In this document: positions 1 to 6,806 of the stretch, one piece after another
How the letters are laid out: every line of letters begins with the position of its first letter
Position numbering within the stretch: the first letter of the stretch is position 1
Source: Acidobacteriota bacterium
Lineage (GTDB): Bacteria > Acidobacteriota > Terriglobia > Terriglobales > Acidobacteriaceae
NCBI GenBank assembly: GCA_021851465.1
Contig: JAJZDL010000068.1
Span: 1-11,972, forward strand
DNA: 11,972 nucleotides
Direction of reading: 5' to 3'
The notes under the pieces: model-generated
What the model was told of the DNA's origin: nothing
Database searches by the model: none
What the model saw: only the letters and a program-made list of their open reading frames with translations
Made by a program: the position numbers and the translations under genes

Positions 1-4
1 TGGA

Positions 5-32
5 TTGCGGTTCGCTATTTATTCGCTACAAT
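5..32 (+). promoter_or_regulatory. lexA promoter with embedded LexA-type operator
   Basis: A -10 hexamer TACAAT (27-32) lies 16 bases after a weak -35 TTGCGG (5-10). Between and overlapping them is a 7-base direct repeat TTCGCTA at 11-17 and 22-28, with an 11-base period. Read as GTTC-N7-ATTC (10-24), it differs by one base from the GTTC-N7-GTTC SOS box known from Alphaproteobacteria. A LexA dimer bound here would block RNA polymerase, giving the usual autorepression. The promoter and repeat are seen directly; LexA binding is inferred. The left window edge cuts off anything further upstream. Confidence 0.55.
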
Positions 33-38
33 CGTGGC

Positions 39-644
39 ATGGCTATAACGCGGCGGCAAAAAGAGGTCATCGACTTCCTCAGCAACTTCACGCAGAAGAA
101 CGGTTACTCGCCCTCCTACGAGGAGATCGCCGGCGGCCTCGGCCTCTCATCGCTGGCGACCGTTCACAAGCACGTCACCAACCTGCAGAACAAAGGGCTG
201 CTGCAACGCGCGCACAACCGGAGCCGCTCCATCGACGTGCTTCCTCCGCGCTCCAGCAAGAAGGGCTTCGACCGTCTGCCGCTGCTGGGCCGCATCGCGG
301 CGGGCCAGCCGATCGAGGCCGTCCAGATGGCCGAGAGCATCTCGCTCGCCGACATCATAGGCAACCGCGATGTCTTCGCGCTGGAGGTGCGCGGCGAATC
401 GATGCGCGACGAACACATTGTCAGCGGAGACTACGTCCTGGTCGAGCGCACCGGCACCGCGCGCGAGGGCGAGATCGTCGTCGCGCTGGTCGATGGCTAC
501 GACGCCACGCTGAAGCGCTTCTATCGCGAGGGCGGAATGATTCGCCTGCAACCCTCAAACAAGGAGATGGCGCCGATCTTCGCGCCCGCCGCCAACGTCG
601 CCATTCAGGGCAAGGTGCTCGGCGTCCTGCGCAAGTACGCCTGA
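39..644 (+). CDS. lexA: LexA repressor (SOS regulator, self-cleaving)
   Basis: Transcriptional repressor of the DNA-damage response. With RecA filaments it cleaves itself and releases SOS promoters. The protein has 201 residues, the usual LexA length. The N-terminal winged helix-turn-helix covers about residues 1-65, with the recognition helix in SLATVHKHVTNLQ (38-50). The hinge leads to the cleavage site GRIAAGQP, where the scissile bond is Ala88-Gly89. The C-terminal S24 peptidase-like domain carries the catalytic Ser121 in RGESM and Lys159 in ATLKR. All key residues are present, so the protein should be functional and cleavable. The ATG at 39 has no Shine-Dalgarno sequence, and the predicted transcription start falls on or next to it, so the mRNA is probably leaderless. 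The next gene, proS, follows after 179 bases and probably has its own promoter. Confidence 0.97.
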   Translation: MAITRRQKEVIDFLSNFTQKNGYSPSYEEIAGGLGLSSLATVHKHVTNLQNKGLLQRAHNRSRSIDVLPPRSSKKGFDRLPLLGRIAAGQPIEAVQMAESISLADIIGNRDVFALEVRGESMRDEHIVSGDYVLVERTGTAREGEIVVALVDGYDATLKRFYREGGMIRLQPSNKEMAPIFAPAANVAIQGKVLGVLRKYA

Positions 645-823
645 TCCGCCTTCGCAATCTGTCCATTGTTGCAGTGCGCATTGCATCGGCCCCAATCGCG
701 CCTTCGCGCTCCGCGGTTTAGAATGGCCTCTGGCCCCTCGCGTCCGCGCCTCGCCCATTCGGCGGGCCGTCGGCGCTACAGTCACCCAGGCGATCCACGC
801 CGGAAAGCGCTCTCCCACACTTC
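645..823 (+). promoter_or_regulatory. lexA-proS intergenic region, weak proS promoter candidates
   Basis: This 179-base gap shows two possible -10 boxes for proS: TAGAAT at 719-724 and TACAGT at 777-782. Neither has a good -35 at 16-18 bases. No clear Rho-independent terminator for lexA is visible; only short GC-rich pairings occur (for example GCCC/GGGC around 750-770). The assignment is tentative. Confidence 0.25.
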
Positions 824-2665
824 ATGCATCGTTGGTCGCAACTCTTCATCCCCACACTGCGCGAGGCGCCCACGGACGCCGAGGTCGCAAGCCATAAACT
901 TCTGCTGCGCGCGGGGTACATCCGCCAGCTCGGCGCGGGCCTCTACTCGTATCTCTTTCTCGGCAACCGGGCCATCAACAAGATCGTCGCCATCGTGCGC
1001 GAGGAGATGGACACCATCGCCCAGGAGATGCATCTGCCCGCGCTGAACCCGCGTGAGGCGTGGGAGGAATCCGGCCGCTGGGCTGGCATGGGCGAGAACA
1101 TGTTCCGCCTGAAGGACCGCAGGGGCGCGGAGCTGTGCCTCGCCATGACCCACGAAGAGATCGTGACCTCCATCGCGCGCTCCGAATTGCGCAGCTACAA
1201 GCAGCTCCCGCAGATCTGGTACCAGATCCAGACCAAGTTCCGCGACGAGCCGAGGCCCAAGTCCGGCCTCTTGCGCGTGCGCCAGTTCCTGATGAAGGAC
1301 GCCTACTCCTTCGACATCGACGAGGCGGGGCTGGACGCCAGCTACGCCAAGCACGAGGCCGTCTACCGCCGCATCTTCACCCGTTGCGGGCTGGACTTCC
1401 TCGCCGTGGACGCCGACAGCGGCTCCATGGGAGGCTCCGCCTCGCAGGAGTTTATGGTCTACACCGACGCCGGCGAAGACCTCATCGCCAGCTCTTCCTC
1501 CGGCTACGCCGCCAACGTCGAGAAGGCAACCTCGCAGCTCGCACCCGTCGCCGACCTCGCGCCCACCGGCGACGGCCAGCCGGAGCTTGTCCACACGCCG
1601 GAGCAGAAGACCATCGACGAGGTCGCCGCCTTCCTCGGCGTCGAGCGAGTCCACCAGATGAAGACCATGGCGTATATCGTCGAGCATCTCGATGCGGACG
1701 AGAAGCAGATTAAGGCCGTCGGCAAGGCCCGCGCCGTAGTCGCATTTCTGCGCGGCGACCACCAAATCAACGAGACCAAGCTCTCGGCCATCGCAGGCGG
1801 TGTGTTGCGTCCGATGCAGCCCGAAGAGATCTCCGTCACCTTCAACGCGCCCGCGGGCTACCTCGGGCCAATCGGTCTCGTTGCAGCGCCGCACCCGAAG
1901 AAGCCAGGCACGCTGGTCGTCCTCGACGCCGCGCTCGAAGGCCGCACAAACCTGATCGCTGGGGCGAACAAAGAGGGCTATCACCTGCGCAACGTGACAC
2001 CGATGCGCGACTTCAGGCCCACGCTGGTGGCCGACGTGCGCAGTGTCAACGAGGGCGAGTCTGATCCCATCGGCGGCAAGCCGCTGCGCATCGGCAAGGC
2101 GGTCGAGATCGGCCACATCTTTAAGCTGGGGTACAGGTACTCCAAATCCATGGGTGCCTCCGTCCTCAACAAAGACGGCAAGGAGACGACGCCGATCATG
2201 GGCAGCTACGGCATCGGCATCGAGCGCATCCTCACCGCCGCCATCGAGCAGTCCGCCGCAAAGTTCGCCGCTCAATCCATCGCACAAAACGCGGGAGATC
2301 CGAAGGCCGTGCAGAGCGCAACGGAGAGCTACGCGCTGCCACCGAGCATCGCGCCTTTCCAGGTCGTCGTCACCATCACCAACGTCCGCGAGGCCGCGCT
2401 GCTGGCCGCTGGCGAAGAGATCGCAGCCGCGCTCGAACAAGCTGGGATCGACGTTCTGCTGGACGACCGCGACGAGCGCGCCGGGGTCAAGTTCAAGGAC
2501 GCCGAGCTGATCGGCGTGCCCTTTCGCATCGCCATCGGCAAAAAGCTCGCCGAGGGAAAAGTCGAACTTCTCAACCGTCTTACCAACCGAACCGACGACA
2601 TCCCCACCGCCGAAGTCGTCCATCGCCTACAGGCCGCGCTGTCTTCATCCGCAACTCACAACTGA
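824..2665 (+). CDS. proS: Prolyl-tRNA synthetase, bacterial type with editing domain
   Basis: Class II aminoacyl-tRNA synthetase that charges tRNA-Pro with proline in the cytoplasm. At 613 residues it is slightly longer than typical bacterial ProRS (about 570). Motif 1 lies around 40-71. The TxE loop is THEE (109-112). Motif 2 contains the KFRDEPRPKSGLLR run (138-151). Motif 3 is GSYGIGIERIL (460-470). The YbaK-like INS editing domain sits between motifs 2 and 3 (about 225-400), with the conserved lysine in HQMKTMAY (Lys280). The anticodon-binding domain follows from PPSIAPFQV (506-514) to the C-terminus. Two oddities: the usual GGSxSHEF motif reads GGSASQEF (203-210), and about 20 extra residues sit between motif 3 and the anticodon-binding domain. 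There is no convincing ribosome-binding site close to the ATG (GGAAAG is about 15 bases upstream). The penicillin-binding protein gene begins 11 bases after the stop, so the two are likely co-transcribed. Confidence 0.97.
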   Translation: MHRWSQLFIPTLREAPTDAEVASHKLLLRAGYIRQLGAGLYSYLFLGNRAINKIVAIVREEMDTIAQEMHLPALNPREAWEESGRWAGMGENMFRLKDRRGAELCLAMTHEEIVTSIARSELRSYKQLPQIWYQIQTKFRDEPRPKSGLLRVRQFLMKDAYSFDIDEAGLDASYAKHEAVYRRIFTRCGLDFLAVDADSGSMGGSASQEFMVYTDAGEDLIASSSSGYAANVEKATSQLAPVADLAPTGDGQPELVHTPEQKTIDEVAAFLGVERVHQMKTMAYIVEHLDADEKQIKAVGKARAVVAFLRGDHQINETKLSAIAGGVLRPMQPEEISVTFNAPAGYLGPIGLVAAPHPKKPGTLVVLDAALEGRTNLIAGANKEGYHLRNVTPMRDFRPTLVADVRSVNEGESDPIGGKPLRIGKAVEIGHIFKLGYRYSKSMGASVLNKDGKETTPIMGSYGIGIERILTAAIEQSAAKFAAQSIAQNAGDPKAVQSATESYALPPSIAPFQVVVTITNVREAALLAAGEEIAAALEQAGIDVLLDDRDERAGVKFKDAELIGVPFRIAIGKKLAEGKVELLNRLTNRTDDIPTAEVVHRLQAALSSSATHN

Positions 2666-2672
2666 CAACTGT
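2652..2672 (+). repeat. Three tandem 7-base units at the proS/pbp junction
   Basis: CAACTCA, CAACTGA and CAACTGT follow one another at 2652-2658, 2659-2665 and 2666-2672. The TGA stop of proS lies in the second unit and the third reaches almost to the ATG of the next gene. The array occupies the place where a ribosome-binding site would be expected, and none is visible. It may be a chance low-complexity run. Confidence 0.5.
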
Positions 2673-2676
2673 TCTT

Positions 2677-5253
2677 ATGGCCATCAAACTTAAACTCGGC
2701 AATAACGGCAACTCTCGCGGACGCCGCCCCAGCCTCGGCCAGCGCCTGCTGCGCGGGCTGCTGCTTGCCGTTCTCGTCTGCATGGCCGCGGGCGCCTGCG
2801 TCTTCGCCGTCTTCTATTTTAAATACAAGACGGTCGTGGACGACCGTCTCGCCGCCGGGCCGCTCTTCGCCAACGCCGCGCAGATCTACGCCGCGCCGCG
2901 CGAGGTCCGCGTGGGCCAGCACCTCACCGTCGAGTTCATCGCGCAGGACCTGCGCCGCGCAGGCTACAACGCCAACTCCCAACTCGGCACATTCACGGTG
3001 GCCGGCAACAGAATTTATATCAAGCCCGGCCCCGAGAGCTACCACTCGCCCGACGGGGCCACCATCGCCACCGCGCAGGCCCCCGATGCGGCCTCCGACA
3101 GCGGGCCGATCGTGCAGTCGATCACAGCGGATAACGGAGCGGCGCTGGCCGCGTACCAGCTTGAGCCGCAGCTCATCACAGCGCTCTCGGAGGACAAGAA
3201 CCGCACCAAGCGGCGCCTTGTCACCTACAACGAGATCCCGACGCAGATGGTGCAGGCCGTCACCGCGATCGAGGACAGGCGCTTCTTCGAGCACGGCGGC
3301 GTCAACTATGTGCGCACCGCCAAGTGCGCCGTGCAGGACCTGCTCGCCCACAAGATGAACTGCGGTGGCTCCACGCTGACGCAGCAGCTTGCGCGCGGCT
3401 TCTTTCTCACCCCGGACAAGACCCTCTCGCGCAAGGTCGCCGAACTGGTGATCACCTACCAGCTTGAGGCGCGCTTCAACAAACGGCAGATCTTCGAGAT
3501 GTACGCCAACCAGATCCCGCTCGGCCAACGCGGCAGCTTCGGCATCAATGGCTTCGGCGAGGCAGCACAGGCCTACTTCGGCAAGGATCTCCGGCAACTC
3601 GACCTGGCCGAATGCGCCATGCTCGCCGGCATCATCCAGCGGCCCAGCTACTACAACCCCTATCACCACCTCGACCGCGTTATGGAGCGGCGCAACATTG
3701 TTCTCGATTCGATGGTGGAGACCGATGCGATCACCGCAAGCCAGGGCAGCCGCGCCAAGGCCGAGCCGATCCGCCTGGCCACGCTCAACATCGACGCATC
3801 CGAGGCACCCTACTTCGTAGACCTGGTGCACGACCAGCTCACCCAGCGCATCGGCGACCAGGAGCTCGGCCACGACGCGCTGCGAATCTACACCTCGCTC
3901 GATCCCGAACTGCAGCGGGCCGCCTCCGACGCGGTGGAGGTCGGCATGAAGAATGTCGACGATATGGTGCGCAGGCTGCACAAGAAGAACGACAAGAACA
4001 TTGCTTACCCGCAGGTCGCGCTGGTCGCGCTCAACCCGCACACCGGACAGGTCCTCGCGCTGGTCGGCGGCCGCAACTACGGCGTCTCGCAGCTCAACCA
4101 CGCAATCGCGGAGCGGCCCACCGGCTCCATCTTCAAGCCCTTTGTCTACGCCACCGCATATAACACATCGCTCACCGGCGAGGATCTCGATGGCAATGGC
4201 GTCTTTACCGCGCTGACCCGCCTCAACGACGACCCGCAGACCTTCCTGTTCGATGGAAAGCCGTACGACCCCGGCAACTTTGAAAAAGGTGAATTCCCCG
4301 GCATGGTCACGGCTGCCCAGGCCATCGCACACTCGCTGAACATCGCCACCATCAACCTCGCCCAGCAGGTCGGCTACGAGAACGTGGCCGCGCTGGCACG
4401 CTCCGCCGGCATCGTCAACGCGCGCGGCACGCCCTCGGTCGCCATCGGCACCTACAACGCCACGCCACTCGACATGGCCGGCGCATACACCGTCTTTGCC
4501 AACAACGGTGTCCACCTCAAGCCGTGGATGCTGGCCAGCGTGCGCAACGCAAACGGAGACATCGTCGCCGACTTCACTCCCGAGGCGCGTCAGGTGTTGG
4601 ATCCGCGCACTGCCTACCTGACCCAGTCGCTGCTGGAGTTCGCGGCGGCCTACGGCACAGCCTCGGCCGTGCGCGCCCACGGATTCACCGCGCCCGCCGC
4701 CGGAAAAACCGGCACCTCCCACGATGCATGGTTTGCCGGATACACCTCCAACCTGCTCTGCATTATCTGGGTCGGCAACGACGACTACACCAACGTCAAC
4801 ATCGAAGGGGCCAAGGCCGCCGCGCCCATCTGGGCGGAGTTTATGGACCGCGCCATCAAGCTGCCGCAGTACTCCGACATGCACTCCTTCAGTCCGCCCG
4901 ATGGAGTCCAGATCTACCGCATCGACAAGAACACATGGCTGCCCGCCGACGACTCCTGCCCGGACGACTACACCCTCGCCTTCCTCGAAGGGACCGCCCC
5001 CGGCAACACATGCAGCCACCTGGGCGGCGAATCGCCACTCTCCGTCATCAAGAAGATCTTCGGCTTCGGCGGCAGCAAGCCCCAGCCGCTGCCCACACCG
5101 CCGCAATCCGCCCCCGCAACCGCTGACCCCAACCAGACCAATCAACCAAATCAACCCGATCAGCTAGACCAGACCAAGAAGAAGAACTTCATCGAAAAGA
5201 TCTTCGGTGGAGGCGGCAGCGGCAACAAATCCCCGCAGACGTCTCCACAGTAG
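2677..5253 (+). CDS. Class A penicillin-binding protein, PBP1b-like transglycosylase/transpeptidase
   Basis: Bifunctional peptidoglycan synthase: it polymerises glycan strands from lipid II and cross-links the peptides, anchored in the inner membrane and facing the periplasm. It has 858 residues. A short basic cytoplasmic tail precedes one membrane segment (about 24-48). A UB2H-like regulatory domain follows (about 66-175; IYAAPREVRVGQ, FTVAGNRIYIKPGP), which marks it as PBP1b-type. The GT51 glycosyltransferase domain (about 180-350) has the catalytic Glu199 in EDRRFFEHGG, GGSTLTQQL (230-238) and the second acidic region near 264. The transpeptidase domain carries the SxxK nucleophile Ser484 in TGSIFKPF, SLN (553-555) and KTGT (677-680). 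A proline/glutamine/glycine-rich tail (about 790-858) contains the I-x-KIFG-GGS motif twice. It lies directly downstream of proS; translation start is ATG without a visible Shine-Dalgarno. mrcB/pbpF-type naming is possible, but the exact symbol is uncertain. Confidence 0.95.
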   Translation: MAIKLKLGNNGNSRGRRPSLGQRLLRGLLLAVLVCMAAGACVFAVFYFKYKTVVDDRLAAGPLFANAAQIYAAPREVRVGQHLTVEFIAQDLRRAGYNANSQLGTFTVAGNRIYIKPGPESYHSPDGATIATAQAPDAASDSGPIVQSITADNGAALAAYQLEPQLITALSEDKNRTKRRLVTYNEIPTQMVQAVTAIEDRRFFEHGGVNYVRTAKCAVQDLLAHKMNCGGSTLTQQLARGFFLTPDKTLSRKVAELVITYQLEARFNKRQIFEMYANQIPLGQRGSFGINGFGEAAQAYFGKDLRQLDLAECAMLAGIIQRPSYYNPYHHLDRVMERRNIVLDSMVETDAITASQGSRAKAEPIRLATLNIDASEAPYFVDLVHDQLTQRIGDQELGHDALRIYTSLDPELQRAASDAVEVGMKNVDDMVRRLHKKNDKNIAYPQVALVALNPHTGQVLALVGGRNYGVSQLNHAIAERPTGSIFKPFVYATAYNTSLTGEDLDGNGVFTALTRLNDDPQTFLFDGKPYDPGNFEKGEFPGMVTAAQAIAHSLNIATINLAQQVGYENVAALARSAGIVNARGTPSVAIGTYNATPLDMAGAYTVFANNGVHLKPWMLASVRNANGDIVADFTPEARQVLDPRTAYLTQSLLEFAAAYGTASAVRAHGFTAPAAGKTGTSHDAWFAGYTSNLLCIIWVGNDDYTNVNIEGAKAAAPIWAEFMDRAIKLPQYSDMHSFSPPDGVQIYRIDKNTWLPADDSCPDDYTLAFLEGTAPGNTCSHLGGESPLSVIKKIFGFGGSKPQPLPTPPQSAPATADPNQTNQPNQPDQLDQTKKKNFIEKIFGGGGSGNKSPQTSPQ

Positions 5254-5310
5254 CCCCGGCTTCTGTCGCGCCGCGCAGCGTTTCTCATTCCGCGCACGGC
5301 TTCGCGCAGT
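5254..5310. other. Short convergent gap between pbp and DUF2264 genes
   Basis: The two genes converge with 57 bases between their stop codons. The gap is GC-rich, with short GCGC-type pairings around 5291-5308, and has no hairpin followed by a T-run on either strand. No terminator can be assigned with confidence. Confidence 0.3.
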
Positions 5311-6621
5311 TCACCGGCCACTCTGCTTGGCAGAAGGCGCCTCATCGCTGGCCTGCCGTCCATCCAACGCGTGGTCAGCCTTGCAATCCGCGCCGCTCCA
5401 CGCCTGCACCGAACTCCACGGCGCCGCCGCGCCGCTCCAGAACCGGTCGTCCGCCGGCAGCCCAAGCGGAAGAAAAGCCGCCGTGCACAGGTAGAGGCTG
5501 CCAGTGGAGATATACACCTCGCCCAGCGACGGCTGGTGTCCGGCGAGCCCGATGCGCAGCCATCCCTGCGCGTCAAAGGTTCCTGGGGGCGTCAGCGTCC
5601 GCCGTATAACAGCCGAGAGCGCACCACGCGCCTGCTCCGGCGCAACCTCCGACGGCAGCATTCCGCGCAACGCCGCGTCGGCAAGCAGTTGGAACGCGCC
5701 GCAGCGGTATGTGATCGACCGCCCCACAATCGGGTACGTCCCATCCGGCGCGATCGTCCGCTCCTGGATCGCCGCATAGCGCGTCGCACGCGCGCGAATT
5801 GCCGCCGCCATCGCCGACCACGCCGCCTCCTGCCGGCCCACCGCGTCCATCAGCGCCAGCAGAAATGGATGGATCACGAACGAGTTGTAATAGTCCTCGT
5901 GAAAGTTCGGCCCATCGCCGTAGACGCCATCGCCGAGATACCACACAGCATGTTCGCGCAGCGCATAGTCCACGCGCATCCGGTCCCACGGCTCCCCCAT
6001 GGCAAAGAGGCACGCCTCGACCGTCGCTGCGAACAGGAGCCAGTTGTTGTAGTTCGGCAGTTGCGCGCGGGTAGCGCGCAGCGCGTCCGCCAGTTGTGTG
6101 CGCACCGCGCCGGGCAGTTCCTCGCGCAGCTCCCGCGGAGCGCGCAGCAGCGCCAACGAAAGAAATGCGGCATCGACGATCGTCTGCCGGTCGCCGCCGA
6201 AGTCCATGTAGTCCGGCGACGATTTATCGACAGCCGCCGCAATCCCCGCCCGCGCCATCTCGCAGTAGCGGGCCCGCAACGTCCCTTCCGCGCCCGTATC
6301 CGGCCCATTCTCCAACCACGGCGCGATGCCCGCCAGCGCGCGCCCCAGCGCCTCGAGATACGTCGTCTGCCGCCGGTGCTGTTGCTCGCCGGCATACGCC
6401 TCCACCGGCATCGAAGCCTTTAGCCGCCGCTCGCTCAGCGCCTCGAAGAGCGGCCTGCAGATGCGGTCCTGCATCGCCACCCAGCTCGCGCGGTCGTCCG
6501 CAAACGCAACGCCCTGCAAACTGATGGATGACTGCGCTCCGCTCTGCGTCGCTCCCTGCAACCCCATGCCAACCGCCACGCCCGCAGCCAAACCGGACTT
6601 CAACATATCGCGTCGCCTCAT
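5311..6621 (-). CDS. DUF2264 domain protein, Tat-exported, probable carbohydrate-active enzyme
   Basis: 436 residues from the ATG at 6621, chosen because AGGGG (6630-6626) precedes it and because it begins exactly at a twin-arginine signal: RRRDMLKS (2-9), then a hydrophobic stretch (10-22) and a small-residue region around SGAQ (27-30) suitable for cleavage. An in-frame start at 6729 would add 36 low-complexity Arg/Ser residues before the signal and is unlikely. The mature part matches the DUF2264 family (Pfam PF10022): helical throughout, with conserved-looking blocks TTYLEALGRALAG (86-98), YNNWLLFAA (191-199), YGDGPNFHEDYYNSFVIHP (234-252), APDGTYPIVGRSITYRCGAF (291-310) and GWLRIGLAGHQPSLGEVYIS (353-372). 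Such folds resemble alpha/alpha-toroid glycosidases and lyases, and part of the family has been linked to uronic-acid hydrolysis (GH154, from memory). Substrate here is unknown. It lies downstream of rplQ on the same strand but seems unrelated in function. Confidence 0.88.
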   Translation of the reverse strand: MRRRDMLKSGLAAGVAVGMGLQGATQSGAQSSISLQGVAFADDRASWVAMQDRICRPLFEALSERRLKASMPVEAYAGEQQHRRQTTYLEALGRALAGIAPWLENGPDTGAEGTLRARYCEMARAGIAAAVDKSSPDYMDFGGDRQTIVDAAFLSLALLRAPRELREELPGAVRTQLADALRATRAQLPNYNNWLLFAATVEACLFAMGEPWDRMRVDYALREHAVWYLGDGVYGDGPNFHEDYYNSFVIHPFLLALMDAVGRQEAAWSAMAAAIRARATRYAAIQERTIAPDGTYPIVGRSITYRCGAFQLLADAALRGMLPSEVAPEQARGALSAVIRRTLTPPGTFDAQGWLRIGLAGHQPSLGEVYISTGSLYLCTAAFLPLGLPADDRFWSGAAAPWSSVQAWSGADCKADHALDGRQASDEAPSAKQSGR

Positions 6622-6659
6622 CTCACCCCTGCGCAGCACCCCATCCAAACTCTCCAAAG

Positions 6660-6665
6660 ATTCTA
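6660..6665 (-). promoter_or_regulatory. Candidate -10 box for the DUF2264 gene
   Basis: TAGAAT reads on the minus strand at 6665-6660, about 40 bases before the chosen ATG. No convincing -35 is visible at 16-18 bases. The same hexamer recurs in front of other genes in this window, so it is a plausible but weak promoter call. Confidence 0.3.
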
Positions 6666-6707
6666 AGCCATTGCTGCGCCGGACAGGGCCCGCGCGGCGC
6701 GACGCTA

Positions 6708-6743
6708 CAGCACGCCGCGGAAGAGACATCCTGCGGCGTGCTG
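6708..6743 (-). terminator. Perfect 11-bp inverted repeat after rplQ, possible terminator or processing site
   Basis: CAGCACGCCGC (6708-6718) is exactly complementary to GCGGCGTGCTG (6733-6743), with a 14-base loop that can extend the stem slightly. It starts 63 bases beyond the rplQ stop in the direction of rplQ transcription and lies 86 bases before the DUF2264 start. There is no T-run on either strand, so it is not a classical intrinsic terminator. It could still end transcription with help, stabilise the 3' end, or bind a protein. Confidence 0.45.
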
Positions 6744-6806
6744 ATAAATCAGTTTGAAGTGGACACGAAAGGGCCTAAGCGATGCGAGTGGTCTGCGCCT
6801 CGATGC

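Noticed and set aside
782..2623. Very long minus-strand open frame opposite proS
   Set aside because: It mirrors the proS gene; high GC suppresses stop codons in the antisense frame. The sense product has every ProRS motif.
2656..5154. 832-codon minus-strand frame opposite the penicillin-binding protein
   Set aside because: Antisense shadow of a gene with intact catalytic motifs; its translation is Gly/Val/Asp/Arg-rich without recognisable domains.
5371..6423. 350-codon plus-strand frame opposite the DUF2264 gene
   Set aside because: Arg/Pro/His-rich shadow; the minus strand encodes a Tat signal and family motifs with a ribosome-binding site.
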